This document shows, one piece after another, positions 17,119 to 27,132 of a stretch of DNA of 64,000 bases. Within the stretch, counting starts at the first letter, position 1, and the number at the start of each line of letters is the position of its first letter. A model generated the notes under the pieces. It was given only the letters and a program-made list of their open reading frames with translations. It had not been told where the DNA came from and did not search any database. This DNA is from Porticoccaceae bacterium LTM1 (GTDB lineage: Bacteria; Pseudomonadota; Gammaproteobacteria; Pseudomonadales; Porticoccaceae), in NCBI GenBank assembly GCA_030252795.1, contig CP127080.1, forward strand, positions 1,624,501-1,688,500. The letters run 5' to 3'. Both the position numbers and the translations under genes were made by a program.

Positions 17119-19386
17119 TTACTGCCAATAGTAAGGCAACTCTCGCCGATGCTCGAATACTGTCCAATTCCCTGCGTCATAACGAAATGTAACGGCCCCG
17201 GAATAGGCAGTATTGTAGGCTTTACTGCCGACATGTTGATACCGATCTACCACCGAGGCATGAGGGTGGCCAAACTGGTGTCGATAACCGGTGGAGAAAA
17301 CCACAGAGTCAGGTCGAGTAGCGTTAACAAATGTTGGTGTGGAAGAGGTTTTACTGCCGTGATGCGGGGCTATCAAAAGAGTGATATTGCGAGGTAACAC
17401 CCCGCTTGTGGCCAACTGATTTTCCACCGTTGCCTCAATATCACCCGGCAGCAAAATGATTTGACCTTGATAATGAATGGCCAGCACACAGGACTCGTTA
17501 TTTGTCTTGTCATACATCTGGCTATCCGGGTGCAACACTTCAAATAACACCCCATCCCACTGCCAGTGCATACCAGCTCGACAGACCGACACAGAATCAC
17601 CCTGATCGGCCTGTGGCTTCAAAATACTACTCACGGAAATCGACTCAAGTACGCCACGCTCCCCTCCTGCGTGATCATTATCTGAATGACTAATCATTAA
17701 TTTGTCGAGGTGACCAATCCCCTGACTTCGCAGCCAGGGCACGACAATTCCCGATCCGGCATCAAAGCGGTCACTGAAACGTGCACCTGTGTCATACAGC
17801 AAAGTGTGATTTGGAGTCTGGACCACCACGGCCAGGCCTTGCCCCACATCCAGAGTGGTAACCTGCAACTCGGCACGGGGTTGTTTTGCGAAAAACAAAC
17901 AGAACACTGGAACAATACCCAGCCATCGCGCGGGGAACCCTTTAGGCAGGATCAATAAACCTGTAGCCAAAGCCAGTGTTAAAAACAGCGTCAAGGAGTG
18001 CGCCAGAGGCAAAGAAACGGAAAAATCCTGGCAATATTGTTCCGCAACCCCCAGTAACTCCCACAGATATTCGAGTTGCCAATTTGCCAGTCTCCAGCAA
18101 CCATCACTCACCACAGGCAGCCATGAGAAAATTGCCCCTAGCAGGCACAATGGAACAATTAACAGACTCACCCACGGGATGGCCACTGCATTAACCAAAG
18201 GTGATAGTACTGTTTGATCTCCGAAGCCTATAAGTATGGGACCGGAAAGCGCCAAAAACACCAACCACTGTGGAAGCCAAAAACGCCTCCAGCGAATTAA
18301 CCCCCACAACCCCGTCATCCCCCAGAGTAAAGCTGTCACAGCACCAAAAGAGAGCCAGAACCCTAAACTGTGAATAGCCAGGGGATCTATGAACGCGATA
18401 ACCGCAGCAGCGAAAGCGAGACCACACCAAAAGCTGATTCTGGTTCTCAATAATCTAACCAGCAAAACCACTGCCACCATCACCAGTGCACGAATAGCCG
18501 GCAGACCTAAGCCGGCGAGTCCGCTGTACAACACAGCCCCAACCAAAGAGAAAACACTGGCTACCAGAGGGGTGGGTATTTGGTGAAACTGCAGATTAAC
18601 AAACCTTCCCAGCAGTATTCCCAGGGCATAACAGAGCGTTGCAACAAATCCGATATGCAATCCGGATATCACCAGCAAATGGGTGGTACCGGTTAACCTA
18701 AGCCGCCGCCAATCCTCCCCCGAAAGACCTGAGCCATCACCGACAACAAGGGCGGCAAGAAATCTCTGCTTGCCTAAATTGCTCGCCTGAATCTTTTCAC
18801 GCAGAGAAATACGCCAGCTCGAAAGGCCACCATACTCTTCGGCAAATAATCGATTATTGCTGTTGGCACGCACATACCCTGTGGCAGAAATACCCTGACT
18901 CATTAACCAGCCGCGGTAATCAAAACTAGCGGGGTTTGAGAAGTTGCGCGGTCTTCTTAATTTCACCCGTAACTGCCACTGCTGGCCGGGCACAATCTGC
19001 TGTTCTGAGTCATACCAGCTGAGCAAAAGCTTATTAAGCGGTAGCGGCTGCCCATCGGAGGTACGATGAACTTCATGCACCTCAAACTCAAAGCGCACAC
19101 GTCGCTCATTTACATTAGGAAGGCTGATAACAGAGCCTTTTACATCGTACTCAGCCAGTTCATCGTCAATGGACAACTGGGCATTCATCATCTGGTGTCC
19201 ACTGAATACCCCCCAGCAGACACCGGTATAAAAAAAGATGATCAAGCGAATACATGCGTAACGACTCAAGGCCACAAGCAATAAAGCAAACGCCAATAAC
19301 CACCATATGGAAGGCAGTTTCGGGAAAAGACTGACAAGAAACACACCACTGGCGAACAACACCAGCTGTTTTGGCAAGCGCGACAT
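17119..19386 (-). CDS. comEC: DNA internalisation protein ComEC/Rec2
   Basis: Inner-membrane channel that takes up single-stranded DNA during natural transformation. The 755 residues comprise an N-terminal hydrophobic and OB-like region, the Competence domain with many membrane helices (about 200-480) and a C-terminal metallo-beta-lactamase-like domain, with SHSDNDHAGG as metal-binding motif near residue 555 and IAPHHGSKTS near 700. It is full length with no frameshift, so uptake may be functional. No other competence gene is in this window. In Pseudomonas it also precedes the exbB-like gene. Confidence 0.94.
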   Translation of the reverse strand: MSRLPKQLVLFASGVFLVSLFPKLPSIWWLLAFALLLVALSRYACIRLIIFFYTGVCWGVFSGHQMMNAQLSIDDELAEYDVKGSVISLPNVNERRVRFEFEVHEVHRTSDGQPLPLNKLLLSWYDSEQQIVPGQQWQLRVKLRRPRNFSNPASFDYRGWLMSQGISATGYVRANSNNRLFAEEYGGLSSWRISLREKIQASNLGKQRFLAALVVGDGSGLSGEDWRRLRLTGTTHLLVISGLHIGFVATLCYALGILLGRFVNLQFHQIPTPLVASVFSLVGAVLYSGLAGLGLPAIRALVMVAVVLLVRLLRTRISFWCGLAFAAAVIAFIDPLAIHSLGFWLSFGAVTALLWGMTGLWGLIRWRRFWLPQWLVFLALSGPILIGFGDQTVLSPLVNAVAIPWVSLLIVPLCLLGAIFSWLPVVSDGCWRLANWQLEYLWELLGVAEQYCQDFSVSLPLAHSLTLFLTLALATGLLILPKGFPARWLGIVPVFCLFFAKQPRAELQVTTLDVGQGLAVVVQTPNHTLLYDTGARFSDRFDAGSGIVVPWLRSQGIGHLDKLMISHSDNDHAGGERGVLESISVSSILKPQADQGDSVSVCRAGMHWQWDGVLFEVLHPDSQMYDKTNNESCVLAIHYQGQIILLPGDIEATVENQLATSGVLPRNITLLIAPHHGSKTSSTPTFVNATRPDSVVFSTGYRHQFGHPHASVVDRYQHVGSKAYNTAYSGAVTFRYDAGNWTVFEHRRELPYYWQ

Positions 19387-19517
19387 CCATGTACCTGCTT
19401 GTTTATGATATATATGGACCGATCAAGAGCCCCAAACTTGGCCGATGAGCGATTCTCGACCACAATTACAGTGTGAACAGAGTTAAACCTGAATAACTAT
19501 AGAAGCAGGACGCGGTA

Positions 19518-20702
19518 ATGTCACCAGATACCAAACTTTCGCTGGCTCCAGAAGCGCTGCCTCAGAAAAAGCCTATTGCGCTGGTATTGTCAGGCGGCGG
19601 TGCGCGTGGCGCTTATCAAGCCGGTGTACTTAAAGCTGTTGCCGAGATTTTACCCAAATCGACCTACAACCCTTTTCCAATTATCTGTGGCACTTCTACC
19701 GGAGCTATAAATGCCCTGGCACTGGCTGGCCGTACCGGCCCCTTTCGTCTCAGAATTCGCAAGCTGGAATATATCTGGCGCAGTATTCGACCCCATAAAG
19801 TCTATCGTGCCGATGCCATGGGGGTTATGAAAAACTCCTTAAGGATGGCTCTTTCTTTTTTCCACAGTGGTTACTCTCCGGGCAAACCCGTAGCCCTGCT
19901 GGACACCTCCCCTCTCCGTGCCCTGTTGGAACGGGTAGTACGCTTTCGTCATATTGACGAAGCAATCGCCGGTGGTGAGCTGAAAGCGTTAAGCATCACC
20001 TGCATGAGTTATACCAGCGGGCAGTCCATCACATTTTTTCAAGGGGCTCATGATTCCAACAACTGGGAGCGATCTCGGCGCAAAGGTATTCGCACTGGGC
20101 TAACCGTTGATCACCTGATGGCCTCTTCGGCAATTCCCACCCTGTTTCCTTCGGTAAAGATTGGAGGCCACTATTTTGGTGACGGTGCCATTCGACAATT
20201 AAAACCGCTAAGCCCTGCACTGCAACTGGGGGCAAAAAAGCTGTTTGTAGTAGGTGTCAGCGATAAAACAAAGCCGGAAGATCTGGAAGGCCCTGCATCC
20301 CACTCCCCATCCATTGCGCAAATTATTAACCACATGTTTAACAGCGCATTTGCCGATGCCATGGAGGCAGACCTGGAAACCATGCACAGTATTAATCGAC
20401 TAATTGCCGGTATCAGTGAAGAAGAACGCGAGGAGCTGGATATTCACGATATGGACCATATAGATGCGCTAGCCATTCGCCCCTCGCAATCCATTGAGGC
20501 AATGGCAGCCAACTACCTCACTGAACTGCCCTTTATTCTGAAATTATTTATGAAAGGAATCGGTGCAACTGCCCGCGGCGGCGGTGCCGGTACCGCGAGC
20601 TTTTTGCTGTTTGAAAAGAAATTCTGCTCTCAGTTATTAAACCTGGGCTATCGCGATGCGATGGAAAAAGCGAAAGAGATAAGGGAGTTTTTTGAGTCGT
20701 AG
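19518..20702 (+). CDS. Patatin-like phospholipase
   Basis: Predicted serine lipid acyl hydrolase. It has the oxyanion motif GGGARG (26-31), the nucleophile elbow GTSTG with S60, and the Asp partner in GDGA (D222), so the Ser-Asp dyad is complete. At 394 residues it carries a C-terminal part with no recognised domain. There is no signal peptide, so it is probably cytoplasmic or membrane-associated. An AGGAC ribosome-binding site precedes the ATG. It is divergent from comEC and convergent with the acetyltransferase gene, only 7 bases away. Confidence 0.9.
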   Translation: MSPDTKLSLAPEALPQKKPIALVLSGGGARGAYQAGVLKAVAEILPKSTYNPFPIICGTSTGAINALALAGRTGPFRLRIRKLEYIWRSIRPHKVYRADAMGVMKNSLRMALSFFHSGYSPGKPVALLDTSPLRALLERVVRFRHIDEAIAGGELKALSITCMSYTSGQSITFFQGAHDSNNWERSRRKGIRTGLTVDHLMASSAIPTLFPSVKIGGHYFGDGAIRQLKPLSPALQLGAKKLFVVGVSDKTKPEDLEGPASHSPSIAQIINHMFNSAFADAMEADLETMHSINRLIAGISEEEREELDIHDMDHIDALAIRPSQSIEAMAANYLTELPFILKLFMKGIGATARGGGAGTASFLLFEKKFCSQLLNLGYRDAMEKAKEIREFFES

Positions 20703-20709
20703 TCTAGGC

Positions 20710-21237
20710 TCAATCCGACACTGTGGCTGGTTTTTTTATCACATAGCGAACCACATCGAATCCTTCGTACTTCATGTCACCTTCCAGCTGCAGGCCGCTT
20801 TTTTCCAGCACCCTCGTAGAAGCTACATTCTCCGGCAGGGCGATACCAATAATGTATGGCAGCTTTAAAACCTCAAGGCCATATTTAACACAAGCACGGG
20901 ATGCTTCGGTACCAAGCCCTCGCCCCCAAAAACGAGGGAAAAACCGGTAGCCAACATCAACCTCGTCAAGCTCCTCCAGGTATTTCAGTCCGCACCAGCC
21001 AATAAACTCATTAGTGTCTTTGAGGATACATGCCAAGCGCCCATACCCGAACTTTTGGTAATCCCGAAGTGGCCTTTCCCGCAATCCATCCAAAGCTTGC
21101 TGCAGATCGGTAAAACAATCTTCACCGGTATAACGCATGACCTCTGGATCAGAATTAAGCTGAAAAAACAGCTCCACATCCTGCTCCGTTAACTTGCGGA
21201 GCAACAAGCGCTCAGTTTCAATAACAACATCACTCAT
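20710..21237 (-). CDS. GNAT family N-acetyltransferase (RimJ/RimL type)
   Basis: Predicted acetyl-CoA-dependent N-acetyltransferase of 175 residues. It starts ETERLLLRKLTEQD, typical of the RimJ/RimL/Acetyltransf_3 group, and has the acetyl-CoA loop RFWGRGLGTEASRA. The frame is open further upstream, but the ATG at 21237 is chosen because the family consensus begins there and it overlaps the previous gene's stop by eight bases. The substrate is unknown. It is the last gene of the series trailing the prp operon. Confidence 0.87.
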   Translation of the reverse strand: MSDVVIETERLLLRKLTEQDVELFFQLNSDPEVMRYTGEDCFTDLQQALDGLRERPLRDYQKFGYGRLACILKDTNEFIGWCGLKYLEELDEVDVGYRFFPRFWGRGLGTEASRACVKYGLEVLKLPYIIGIALPENVASTRVLEKSGLQLEGDMKYEGFDVVRYVIKKPATVSD

Positions 21238-21562
21238 CGCTACACTCCTGTACCAGCACCCAAGGTTTAACCACACACGTCCACAAGTGAGCATTCCCCT
21301 CAAACCAGTTTAAAGCCTGCTCATCACTGACTTGCCCTACCCGCCCTGACTCCATCCATTGCTGGATTAGACTGCTGTTGTCCATGGAAATTTGCAGAGC
21401 AACATCAGTTAAGTCCAACTCCGCTGATACAGCGATAACCGAGCCACTGGCAAAAAATCGTTGCAAGTCGCTCCATGGAGCCTTTGCAGTTTCCAGATTC
21501 AACTTGGCCTTCAGGACCTCTGGATCACGCTCCATCTGCACCATTTTTTGAATATCAGTCAC
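21230..21562 (-). CDS. DUF2288-like small protein
   Basis: A 110-residue soluble protein. The segment [21 protein letters not shown] and the ending PWVLVQE resemble the DUF2288 family of uncharacterised proteobacterial proteins, by recall. No catalytic motif is visible. The GTG start overlaps the stop of the GIY-YIG gene by eight bases, and its own end overlaps the acetyltransferase start, so it is translated within the same transcript. Function unknown. Confidence 0.78.
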   Translation of the reverse strand: MTDIQKMVQMERDPEVLKAKLNLETAKAPWSDLQRFFASGSVIAVSAELDLTDVALQISMDNSSLIQQWMESGRVGQVSDEQALNWFEGNAHLWTCVVKPWVLVQECSDE

Positions 21563-21854
21563 GCTGTTCTCCGATGTATTTCTCTATCAATTTGCTCAGG
21601 GATAACCGGCCTGTCACCAGGGCTTCTTTCTGCTGTTTGGACAGCTTCTTAACTGACATTTCCAGTCTGGTTGCCACTGAACGGTTACCAACCACTTGGT
21701 TGAACACCAGCTTTAACGGCCCCTTCCCCTTTAAGGCCTTGGCCCCTTTCTCACCGTCGCAATGCTCGCCAAAACGCCGCTCAACGTCGGTAGTTATGCC
21801 GGTGTACAACCGGTTACCCGCATAGCGTACCAGATACAGGGACCATTCACTCAT
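21555..21854 (-). CDS. GIY-YIG nuclease family protein (YhbQ/UPF0213-like)
   Basis: A 99-residue stand-alone GIY-YIG domain. SLYLVR and [17 protein letters not shown] correspond to the GIY and YIG strands with the catalytic Arg, and a Glu follows near residue 75 (KEALVTGR region). E. coli YhbQ is the closest well-known relative by pattern. A role in DNA processing or repair is inferred only from the fold. It overlaps the end of prpF by four bases. Confidence 0.88.
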   Translation of the reverse strand: MSEWSLYLVRYAGNRLYTGITTDVERRFGEHCDGEKGAKALKGKGPLKLVFNQVVGNRSVATRLEMSVKKLSKQQKEALVTGRLSLSKLIEKYIGEQRD

Positions 21855-23035
21855 TCCTGAAAACTATCGCCGGGTACCCGCACCCAGCCTTCCATCAGTA
21901 CTCGGGCACTACGCCCCATCACAGCTTTGGTCACTACCCAGGAGCCGTTTTGTTCACTTGCGCTGGCACCAACCCGCAGTGTTCCGGAGGGATGTCCAAA
22001 GCGAACAAAATCGCGCTCGCCACCACCGGCAATTTCATTTACCAGTGTTCCCGGTATTGCGGCCGCAGCAGCTATGGCCACCGCCGCCGTCCCCATCATG
22101 GCATGATGCATTTTACCCATCGACAGTGCGCGCACAGACAAATCAATGTCAGCAGCAAATACCTGCTTGCCGCTGGAGGCGAGATAATCCTGAGGATTGG
22201 CAATAAAGGCAACTTTGGGGGTATGTTGCCGTTGTGCGGCTTCTTCCAGCTTTTCGATCAATCCCATTTTTAACGCACCCTGTGCGCGAATGGCTTCAAA
22301 ACGAGCTAAAGCTTCCGGGCTTTCGTTGATAGCTTCCTGCAATTCGGTACCTGTGTAGCCAAGTTCATCTGCCAGTAAAAAAATGGTAGGAATTCCGGCA
22401 TTGATCATGGTCGCTTTAAATGTGCCCACTCCCGGCACCTCCAGATCATCAACCAGATTCCCTGTTGGAAACATGAAACCGGTTGCGTCGGCAGGATCGA
22501 CAAACTCAACTTGAACTTCGGCAGCCGGAAAGGTCACACCATCCAGTTCAAAATCGCCGGTTTCCTGAACCTCGCCATTGGTAATTGGGACATGGGCAAC
22601 AATGGTTTTTTTTATGTTCGCTTGCCATATACGGACAGTGGCAACCCCATTTTCGGGAATACGACCGGCATCCACCAGTCCGCTGTTTATGGCAAAAGAA
22701 CCAACCGCAGCAGATAAATTCCCACAGTTACCACTCCAATCCACAAAGGGTTTGTCGATGGAAACCTGACCAAACAGGTAGTCCACATCATGACCCGGCT
22801 GACTGCTTTTAGACAAAATAACAGTTTTACTGGTGCTGGAAGTCGCACCGCCCATACCGTCAATTTGTTTGCCGTATGGATCAGGACTACCTATTACGCG
22901 CAGCAATAATGCATCGCGAGCCGGCCCCGGTTTTTGCGCTACTTCTGGTAAATCCTGCAAGCGGAAAAACACCCCTTTGCTGGTGCCACCGCGCATATAG
23001 GTGGCAGGAATTTTGATTTGTGGTTTATGGGTCAT
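21851..23035 (-). CDS. prpF: 2-methylaconitate cis-trans isomerase PrpF
   Basis: Isomerase of the diaminopimelate-epimerase-like fold that converts the 2-methylaconitate isomer made by AcnD to the one used for hydration to 2-methylisocitrate. Diagnostic segments are [32 protein letters not shown] and [16 protein letters not shown]. The frame is open to 23077, but the ATG at 23035 gives 394 residues, the family length. It is the last member of gntR-prpB-prpC-acnD-prpF. A 230-base gap containing palindromic repeats separates it from acnD. Confidence 0.95.
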   Translation of the reverse strand: MTHKPQIKIPATYMRGGTSKGVFFRLQDLPEVAQKPGPARDALLLRVIGSPDPYGKQIDGMGGATSSTSKTVILSKSSQPGHDVDYLFGQVSIDKPFVDWSGNCGNLSAAVGSFAINSGLVDAGRIPENGVATVRIWQANIKKTIVAHVPITNGEVQETGDFELDGVTFPAAEVQVEFVDPADATGFMFPTGNLVDDLEVPGVGTFKATMINAGIPTIFLLADELGYTGTELQEAINESPEALARFEAIRAQGALKMGLIEKLEEAAQRQHTPKVAFIANPQDYLASSGKQVFAADIDLSVRALSMGKMHHAMMGTAAVAIAAAAAIPGTLVNEIAGGGERDFVRFGHPSGTLRVGASASEQNGSWVVTKAVMGRSARVLMEGWVRVPGDSFQE

Positions 23036-23090
23036 TTGTTTGATTCTCTGAAATTCTGCTGTTTGATCCAGAATCATTCTATTTGTAATA

Positions 23091-23237
23091 GATACCCACC
23101 TGCGGGGGAATGACGTGCGTTCTAATCATTCTGAGTGCAACGAAGGATCCCGTAATTCTGAAATAGAGATTCTTCGCTTCACTCAGAATGACATGAGTTA
23201 TGCTTTTCCACCGTCATTCCCGCGAAAGCGGGAATCC
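23091..23237. repeat. Nested palindromic repeat between acnD and prpF
   Basis: Outer arms 23091-23115 and 23212-23237 are related inverted copies of the common motif CGTCATTCCCGCGAAAGCGG (the left copy has diverged). Inner arms 23127-23149 and 23168-23190 are inverted copies of a CATTCTGAGTGAAGCGAAG-type motif. The right outer arm is itself a hairpin (CCCGC-GAAA-GCGGG). Within the prp mRNA this would form a large compound stem separating acnD and prpF. It is REP/BIME-like, and related CTGAG-type repeats recur at 56.95, 63.03 and 63.63 kb. Confidence 0.65.
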
Positions 23238-23267
23238 ATAGGCATTTTTACTAAATTTGGTGGCAAA

Positions 23268-25862
23268 TCAAACTGTCGCCTCTGACTCCAAAAAGTCTTG
23301 GGCAAAACGCTGCAATACACCACCCGCTTCATAGATCGAAACTTCTTCCGCCGTATCAAGGCGACAGGTAACTGGAACTTCTTCACTATCTCCATTTTTA
23401 CGATGCATGACCAAAGTCAACATGGCTCCTGGAGTGAATTCCCCCACAACATCGTAGGTTTCAGTGCCATCAATACCAAGCGTTTTACGATTTACACAGG
23501 CTTTAAATTCCAGTGGCAATACGCCCATACCAATCAGGTTTGTGCGGTGAATTCGCTCAAATCCTTCGGCGACAATCGCTTCAACACCAGCCAATCTCAC
23601 GCCCTTCGCCGCCCAGTCACGAGATGACCCCTGACCATAGTCGGCGCCAGCAACAATGATTAATGGCTGCTTGCGTTCCATATAGGTTTCAATTGCTTCC
23701 CACATGCGAGTAACTTTGCCTTCCGGTTCGATTCTCGCAAGTGAACCCTGCTTCACTTCACCATTTTCACGAACCATTTCATTAAACAGTTTCGGGTTGG
23801 CAAAGGTCGCACGTTGCGCGGTGAGATGGTCACCCCTGTGGGTGGCGTAGGAGTTAAAGTCCTCCTCAGGCAGGCCCATTTTCGCCAGGTATTCACCGGC
23901 GGCACTGCTGGCCAAAATTGCATTGGACGGTGACAGGTGGTCGGTAGTGATATTGTCGCCCAACACCGCCAAAGGTCTCATTCCTTTAAGGGTGCGCGGT
24001 TGTGCCAAAGCCCCTTCCCAGTAAGGTGGCCGACGAATGTAGGTACTTTGCGGACGCCAGTCGTACAGTGGATTACCACGCTCCGCTTCAGCTTTTTCCA
24101 AGTCAAACATCGGAATATACACATCGCGGAACTGCTGCGGTTTAACACTCGCTTTCACAATCTCATCGATTTCGGAATCGCTGGGCCAGATATCCTTAAG
24201 GGTGATGGGGTTACCTTGCTGGTCAGTGCCTAGCACATCTTTCTCGATATCAAAACGAATGGAACCGGCAATGGCATAGGCCACAACCAATGGTGGCGAC
24301 GCCAGAAATGCCTGCTTGGCGTAAGGGTGTATGCGGCCATCAAAGTTACGGTTACCGGACAAAACCGCTGTCGCATAAAGATCGCGGTCAACCACTTCTT
24401 TCTGAATCTCTGGATCCAAAGCACCGCTCATGCCGTTACAGGTGGTACAGGCAAATCCCACCACACCAAAACCAAGTTGCTCCAGTTCCGACAGCAAATT
24501 AGCTTCTTCCAGATACATTTTTACAGTTTTAGAGCCTGGTGCCAGTGAAGACTTTACCCAAGGCTTGCGAAGTAATCCCAGACGATTGGCATTACGCGCC
24601 AAAAGACCGGCGGCAATAATATTTCTCGGGTTACTGGTGTTGGTGCAACTGGTGATGGCAGCAATAATTACCGCACCATCGGGCATGACACCTTCCTGCT
24701 GTTCGTATTTACCAGAAATACCGCGTGCAGCGAGATCTGCGGCTGGCAGCAATGCATGAGGATTCGATGGCCCGGCGAGGTTTCGACCCACGGAGCCCAA
24801 ATCAAATTTTAAAACACGCTCGTACTCAACGTCTTTAAGTGTGTCAGACCAGAGCCCGGTTTGCCTTGCGTAGTTTTCTACCAGTGCTACCTGTTCATCG
24901 TCACGACCGGTGAGTCGCAAGTAATCAATAGTTTGTTCATCAATTGAGAACATTGCTGCTGTGGCACCATATTCCGGAGTCATATTGGATATTGTGGCGC
25001 GATCACCCAAACTCAGTCTGGATGCACCTTCACCATAAAACTCCAGGTACGCACCCACAACACGCTCGCGGCGTAAAAATTCTGTCAGCGCCAACACCAG
25101 GTCAGTGCCCAGAATTCCGGGTTTTAATTCACCAGTTAATTCAACACCGACAATATCAGGCAGGCGCATGTAGGATGCACGCCCCAGCATTACACTTTCT
25201 GCTTCCAGGCCTCCAACACCCACGGAAATTACCCCAAGCGCGTCTACCATCGGGGTGTGACTGTCGGTTCCGACACAGGTATCAGGAAATGCAACGCCGT
25301 CTTTTACTTGAATAACCGGCGACATTTTCTCCAGATTAATCTGGTGCATAATGCCGTTGCCAGGAGGAATCACATCAACATTTTCAAAGGCCGTTTTGGT
25401 CCAGTTGATAAAGTGGAAACGATCCTCGTTGCGGCGCTCTTCAATCGCGCGGTTTTTATCAAACGCCTCTTTCTCAAAGCCACCGTGCTCCACTGCCAAC
25501 GAGTGATCCACAATTAATTGTGTTGGTACCACCGGATTAACTTTCGCCGGATCACCACCCTTGTCAGAAATAGCATCACGCAAGCCTGCAAGATCCACCA
25601 GTGCGGTTTGACCAAGGATATCGTGACAGACTACCCGCGCCGGAAACCAAGGAAAATCCAGGTCGCGCTTGCGATAAATCAACTGCTTTAATGCGTCGGT
25701 GAGAGACTCGGAATCGCAACGACGAACCAGGTTTTCTGCCAAAATTCTCGAGGTATACGGCAGCTTTTCGTAGGCACCGGGTTCGATTTCATTAACGGCT
25801 TCGCGGGTGTCAAAATAGTCGAGATCGGTATTAGGGAGATTCTTTCGGTATTGAGTGTTCAT
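23268..25862 (-). CDS. acnD: Fe/S-dependent 2-methylcitrate dehydratase AcnD
   Basis: Aconitase-family enzyme dehydrating 2-methylcitrate in propionate catabolism, replacing PrpD and requiring PrpF. The aconitase large domain carries the [4Fe-4S] cysteines in ITSCTNTSNP (one) and FACTTCNGMSG (two), and the swivel domain has GADYGQGSSRDWAAKG near residue 760. The N-terminus NLPNTDLDYFDTREAV is characteristic of AcnD rather than AcnA. The ATG at 25862 (864 residues) has a GGAA ribosome-binding site and is preferred to a start seven codons upstream. Confidence 0.95.
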   Translation of the reverse strand: MNTQYRKNLPNTDLDYFDTREAVNEIEPGAYEKLPYTSRILAENLVRRCDSESLTDALKQLIYRKRDLDFPWFPARVVCHDILGQTALVDLAGLRDAISDKGGDPAKVNPVVPTQLIVDHSLAVEHGGFEKEAFDKNRAIEERRNEDRFHFINWTKTAFENVDVIPPGNGIMHQINLEKMSPVIQVKDGVAFPDTCVGTDSHTPMVDALGVISVGVGGLEAESVMLGRASYMRLPDIVGVELTGELKPGILGTDLVLALTEFLRRERVVGAYLEFYGEGASRLSLGDRATISNMTPEYGATAAMFSIDEQTIDYLRLTGRDDEQVALVENYARQTGLWSDTLKDVEYERVLKFDLGSVGRNLAGPSNPHALLPAADLAARGISGKYEQQEGVMPDGAVIIAAITSCTNTSNPRNIIAAGLLARNANRLGLLRKPWVKSSLAPGSKTVKMYLEEANLLSELEQLGFGVVGFACTTCNGMSGALDPEIQKEVVDRDLYATAVLSGNRNFDGRIHPYAKQAFLASPPLVVAYAIAGSIRFDIEKDVLGTDQQGNPITLKDIWPSDSEIDEIVKASVKPQQFRDVYIPMFDLEKAEAERGNPLYDWRPQSTYIRRPPYWEGALAQPRTLKGMRPLAVLGDNITTDHLSPSNAILASSAAGEYLAKMGLPEEDFNSYATHRGDHLTAQRATFANPKLFNEMVRENGEVKQGSLARIEPEGKVTRMWEAIETYMERKQPLIIVAGADYGQGSSRDWAAKGVRLAGVEAIVAEGFERIHRTNLIGMGVLPLEFKACVNRKTLGIDGTETYDVVGEFTPGAMLTLVMHRKNGDSEEVPVTCRLDTAEEVSIYEAGGVLQRFAQDFLESEATV

Positions 25863-25885
25863 TAGCGTTCCGTGATATTTCACTA

Positions 25886-25984
25886 GTCGGACGTCGGAGG
25901 TCTGACGTCGGACGCTGGCCGGGCACTCGCCCGACCGGTTTTAAACAGGCTTTTACGTCAGACGTCCGACTTCAGACGTCTGAC
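25886..25984. repeat. Palindromic repeat island between prpC and acnD
   Basis: Left arm 25886-25914 and right arm 25956-25984 are inverted copies (about 24 of 29 bases match), each built of tandem GTCNGACGTC units. The centre holds GGGC-ACTC-GCCC. The sequence fills most of the prpC-acnD gap and would form a long stem in the transcript. It resembles the GTCGCACGTCGCAC elements at 36.6-36.8 and 61.9 kb, with G or A in place of C. Confidence 0.6.
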
Positions 25985-25990
25985 CGCCCA

Positions 25991-27112
25991 TCACCGACTG
26001 GTGATGGGTACAACTTTCCGCAATTCAGGCCCAACATATTCAGCCGATGGACGAATAATGCGGTTGTCTGCACGCTGTTCAAACACATGCGCGGCCCAGC
26101 CAGTCACTCGACTCATAACAAAAATCGGTGTGAACAGCTTGGTGGGAATGCCCATAAAGTGGTACGCAGATGCATGGAAGAAGTCAGCATTACAGAACAG
26201 TTTTTTCTCACGCCACATCACTTCTTCACAGCGCACTGAAACCGGGTACAGTACTTTGTCGCCCGCTTCTTCAGCCAGTTTCTCAGCCCAACGTTTTATG
26301 ATGGCGTTGCGCGGGTCGGATACGCTGTAAATAGCATGACCAAAGCCCATGATTTTCTCTTTGCGGGCCAGCATACCCATCATCGCCTCTTCGGCTTCAT
26401 CCGCACTGTTCCACTGCTCAATCATTTCCATTGCCGCTTCGTTAGCACCACCGTGCAACGGACCACGCAGAGTACCAATAGCACCGGTAATGCAGGAGTG
26501 GATATCAGTCAGTGTTGACGCTGAAACACGAGCGGTAAAGGTAGACGCATTGAATTCGTGCTCGGCGTACAGAATCAACGAGGAGTGCATGACTTTTACA
26601 TGCAGATCGCTGGGGGCTTTGCCGTGCAGCATGTGCAGGAAGTGACCGCCGACAGAGTCGTCGTCGGTTTCAGTTTCGATACGCACACCGTCGTGAGTGA
26701 AGCGATACCAGTAACAGATGATGCTTGGGAATGCAGCTACCAGACGATCCACTTTATCGCCCTGTTGGGAGAAATCAGTTTCGGTTTCCAGATTACCCAG
26801 CATGGAGCAACCAGTGCGCATCACGTCCATCGGATGAGCGGAAGCTGGAATGCGCTCAAGCACATCTTTAAGCTCTTGCGGCAAGCCACGCATGGATTTC
26901 AGCTTGGCTTTGTAGGCATCCAAATCCGCCTGATTAGGCAGTTCGCCTTTCAATATCAGGTATGCAACTTCTTCAAATTCGCAGTTACTGGAAAGGTCTT
27001 CAATGTCATAACCGCGGTAAGTGAGGCCTGAGCCTTCTTTGCCACAAGTACAGAGTGCTGTTTTACCGGCCACCTGACCACGCAGGCCAGCTCCACTTAA
27101 TTCTTTAGCCAT
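25991..27112 (-). CDS. prpC: 2-methylcitrate synthase
   Basis: Citrate-synthase-family enzyme condensing propionyl-CoA with oxaloacetate to 2-methylcitrate. Recognised by TYRGYDIEDL at the N-terminus, the catalytic His in LRGPLHGGANEAAMEM and in MGFGHAIYSVSDPR, and a C-terminal Arg cluster. At 373 residues it is shorter than housekeeping citrate synthase (about 430), as expected for PrpC. It lies between prpB (20-base gap) and acnD. Confidence 0.95.
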   Translation of the reverse strand: MAKELSGAGLRGQVAGKTALCTCGKEGSGLTYRGYDIEDLSSNCEFEEVAYLILKGELPNQADLDAYKAKLKSMRGLPQELKDVLERIPASAHPMDVMRTGCSMLGNLETETDFSQQGDKVDRLVAAFPSIICYWYRFTHDGVRIETETDDDSVGGHFLHMLHGKAPSDLHVKVMHSSLILYAEHEFNASTFTARVSASTLTDIHSCITGAIGTLRGPLHGGANEAAMEMIEQWNSADEAEEAMMGMLARKEKIMGFGHAIYSVSDPRNAIIKRWAEKLAEEAGDKVLYPVSVRCEEVMWREKKLFCNADFFHASAYHFMGIPTKLFTPIFVMSRVTGWAAHVFEQRADNRIIRPSAEYVGPELRKVVPITSR

Positions 27113-27132
27113 GATTCTCTTCCTTAAATTGC

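Noticed and set aside
25886-25984. Possible CRISPR-like repeat array
   Set aside because: Units are short, inverted and adjacent, with no regular spacers and no cas genes anywhere in the window.
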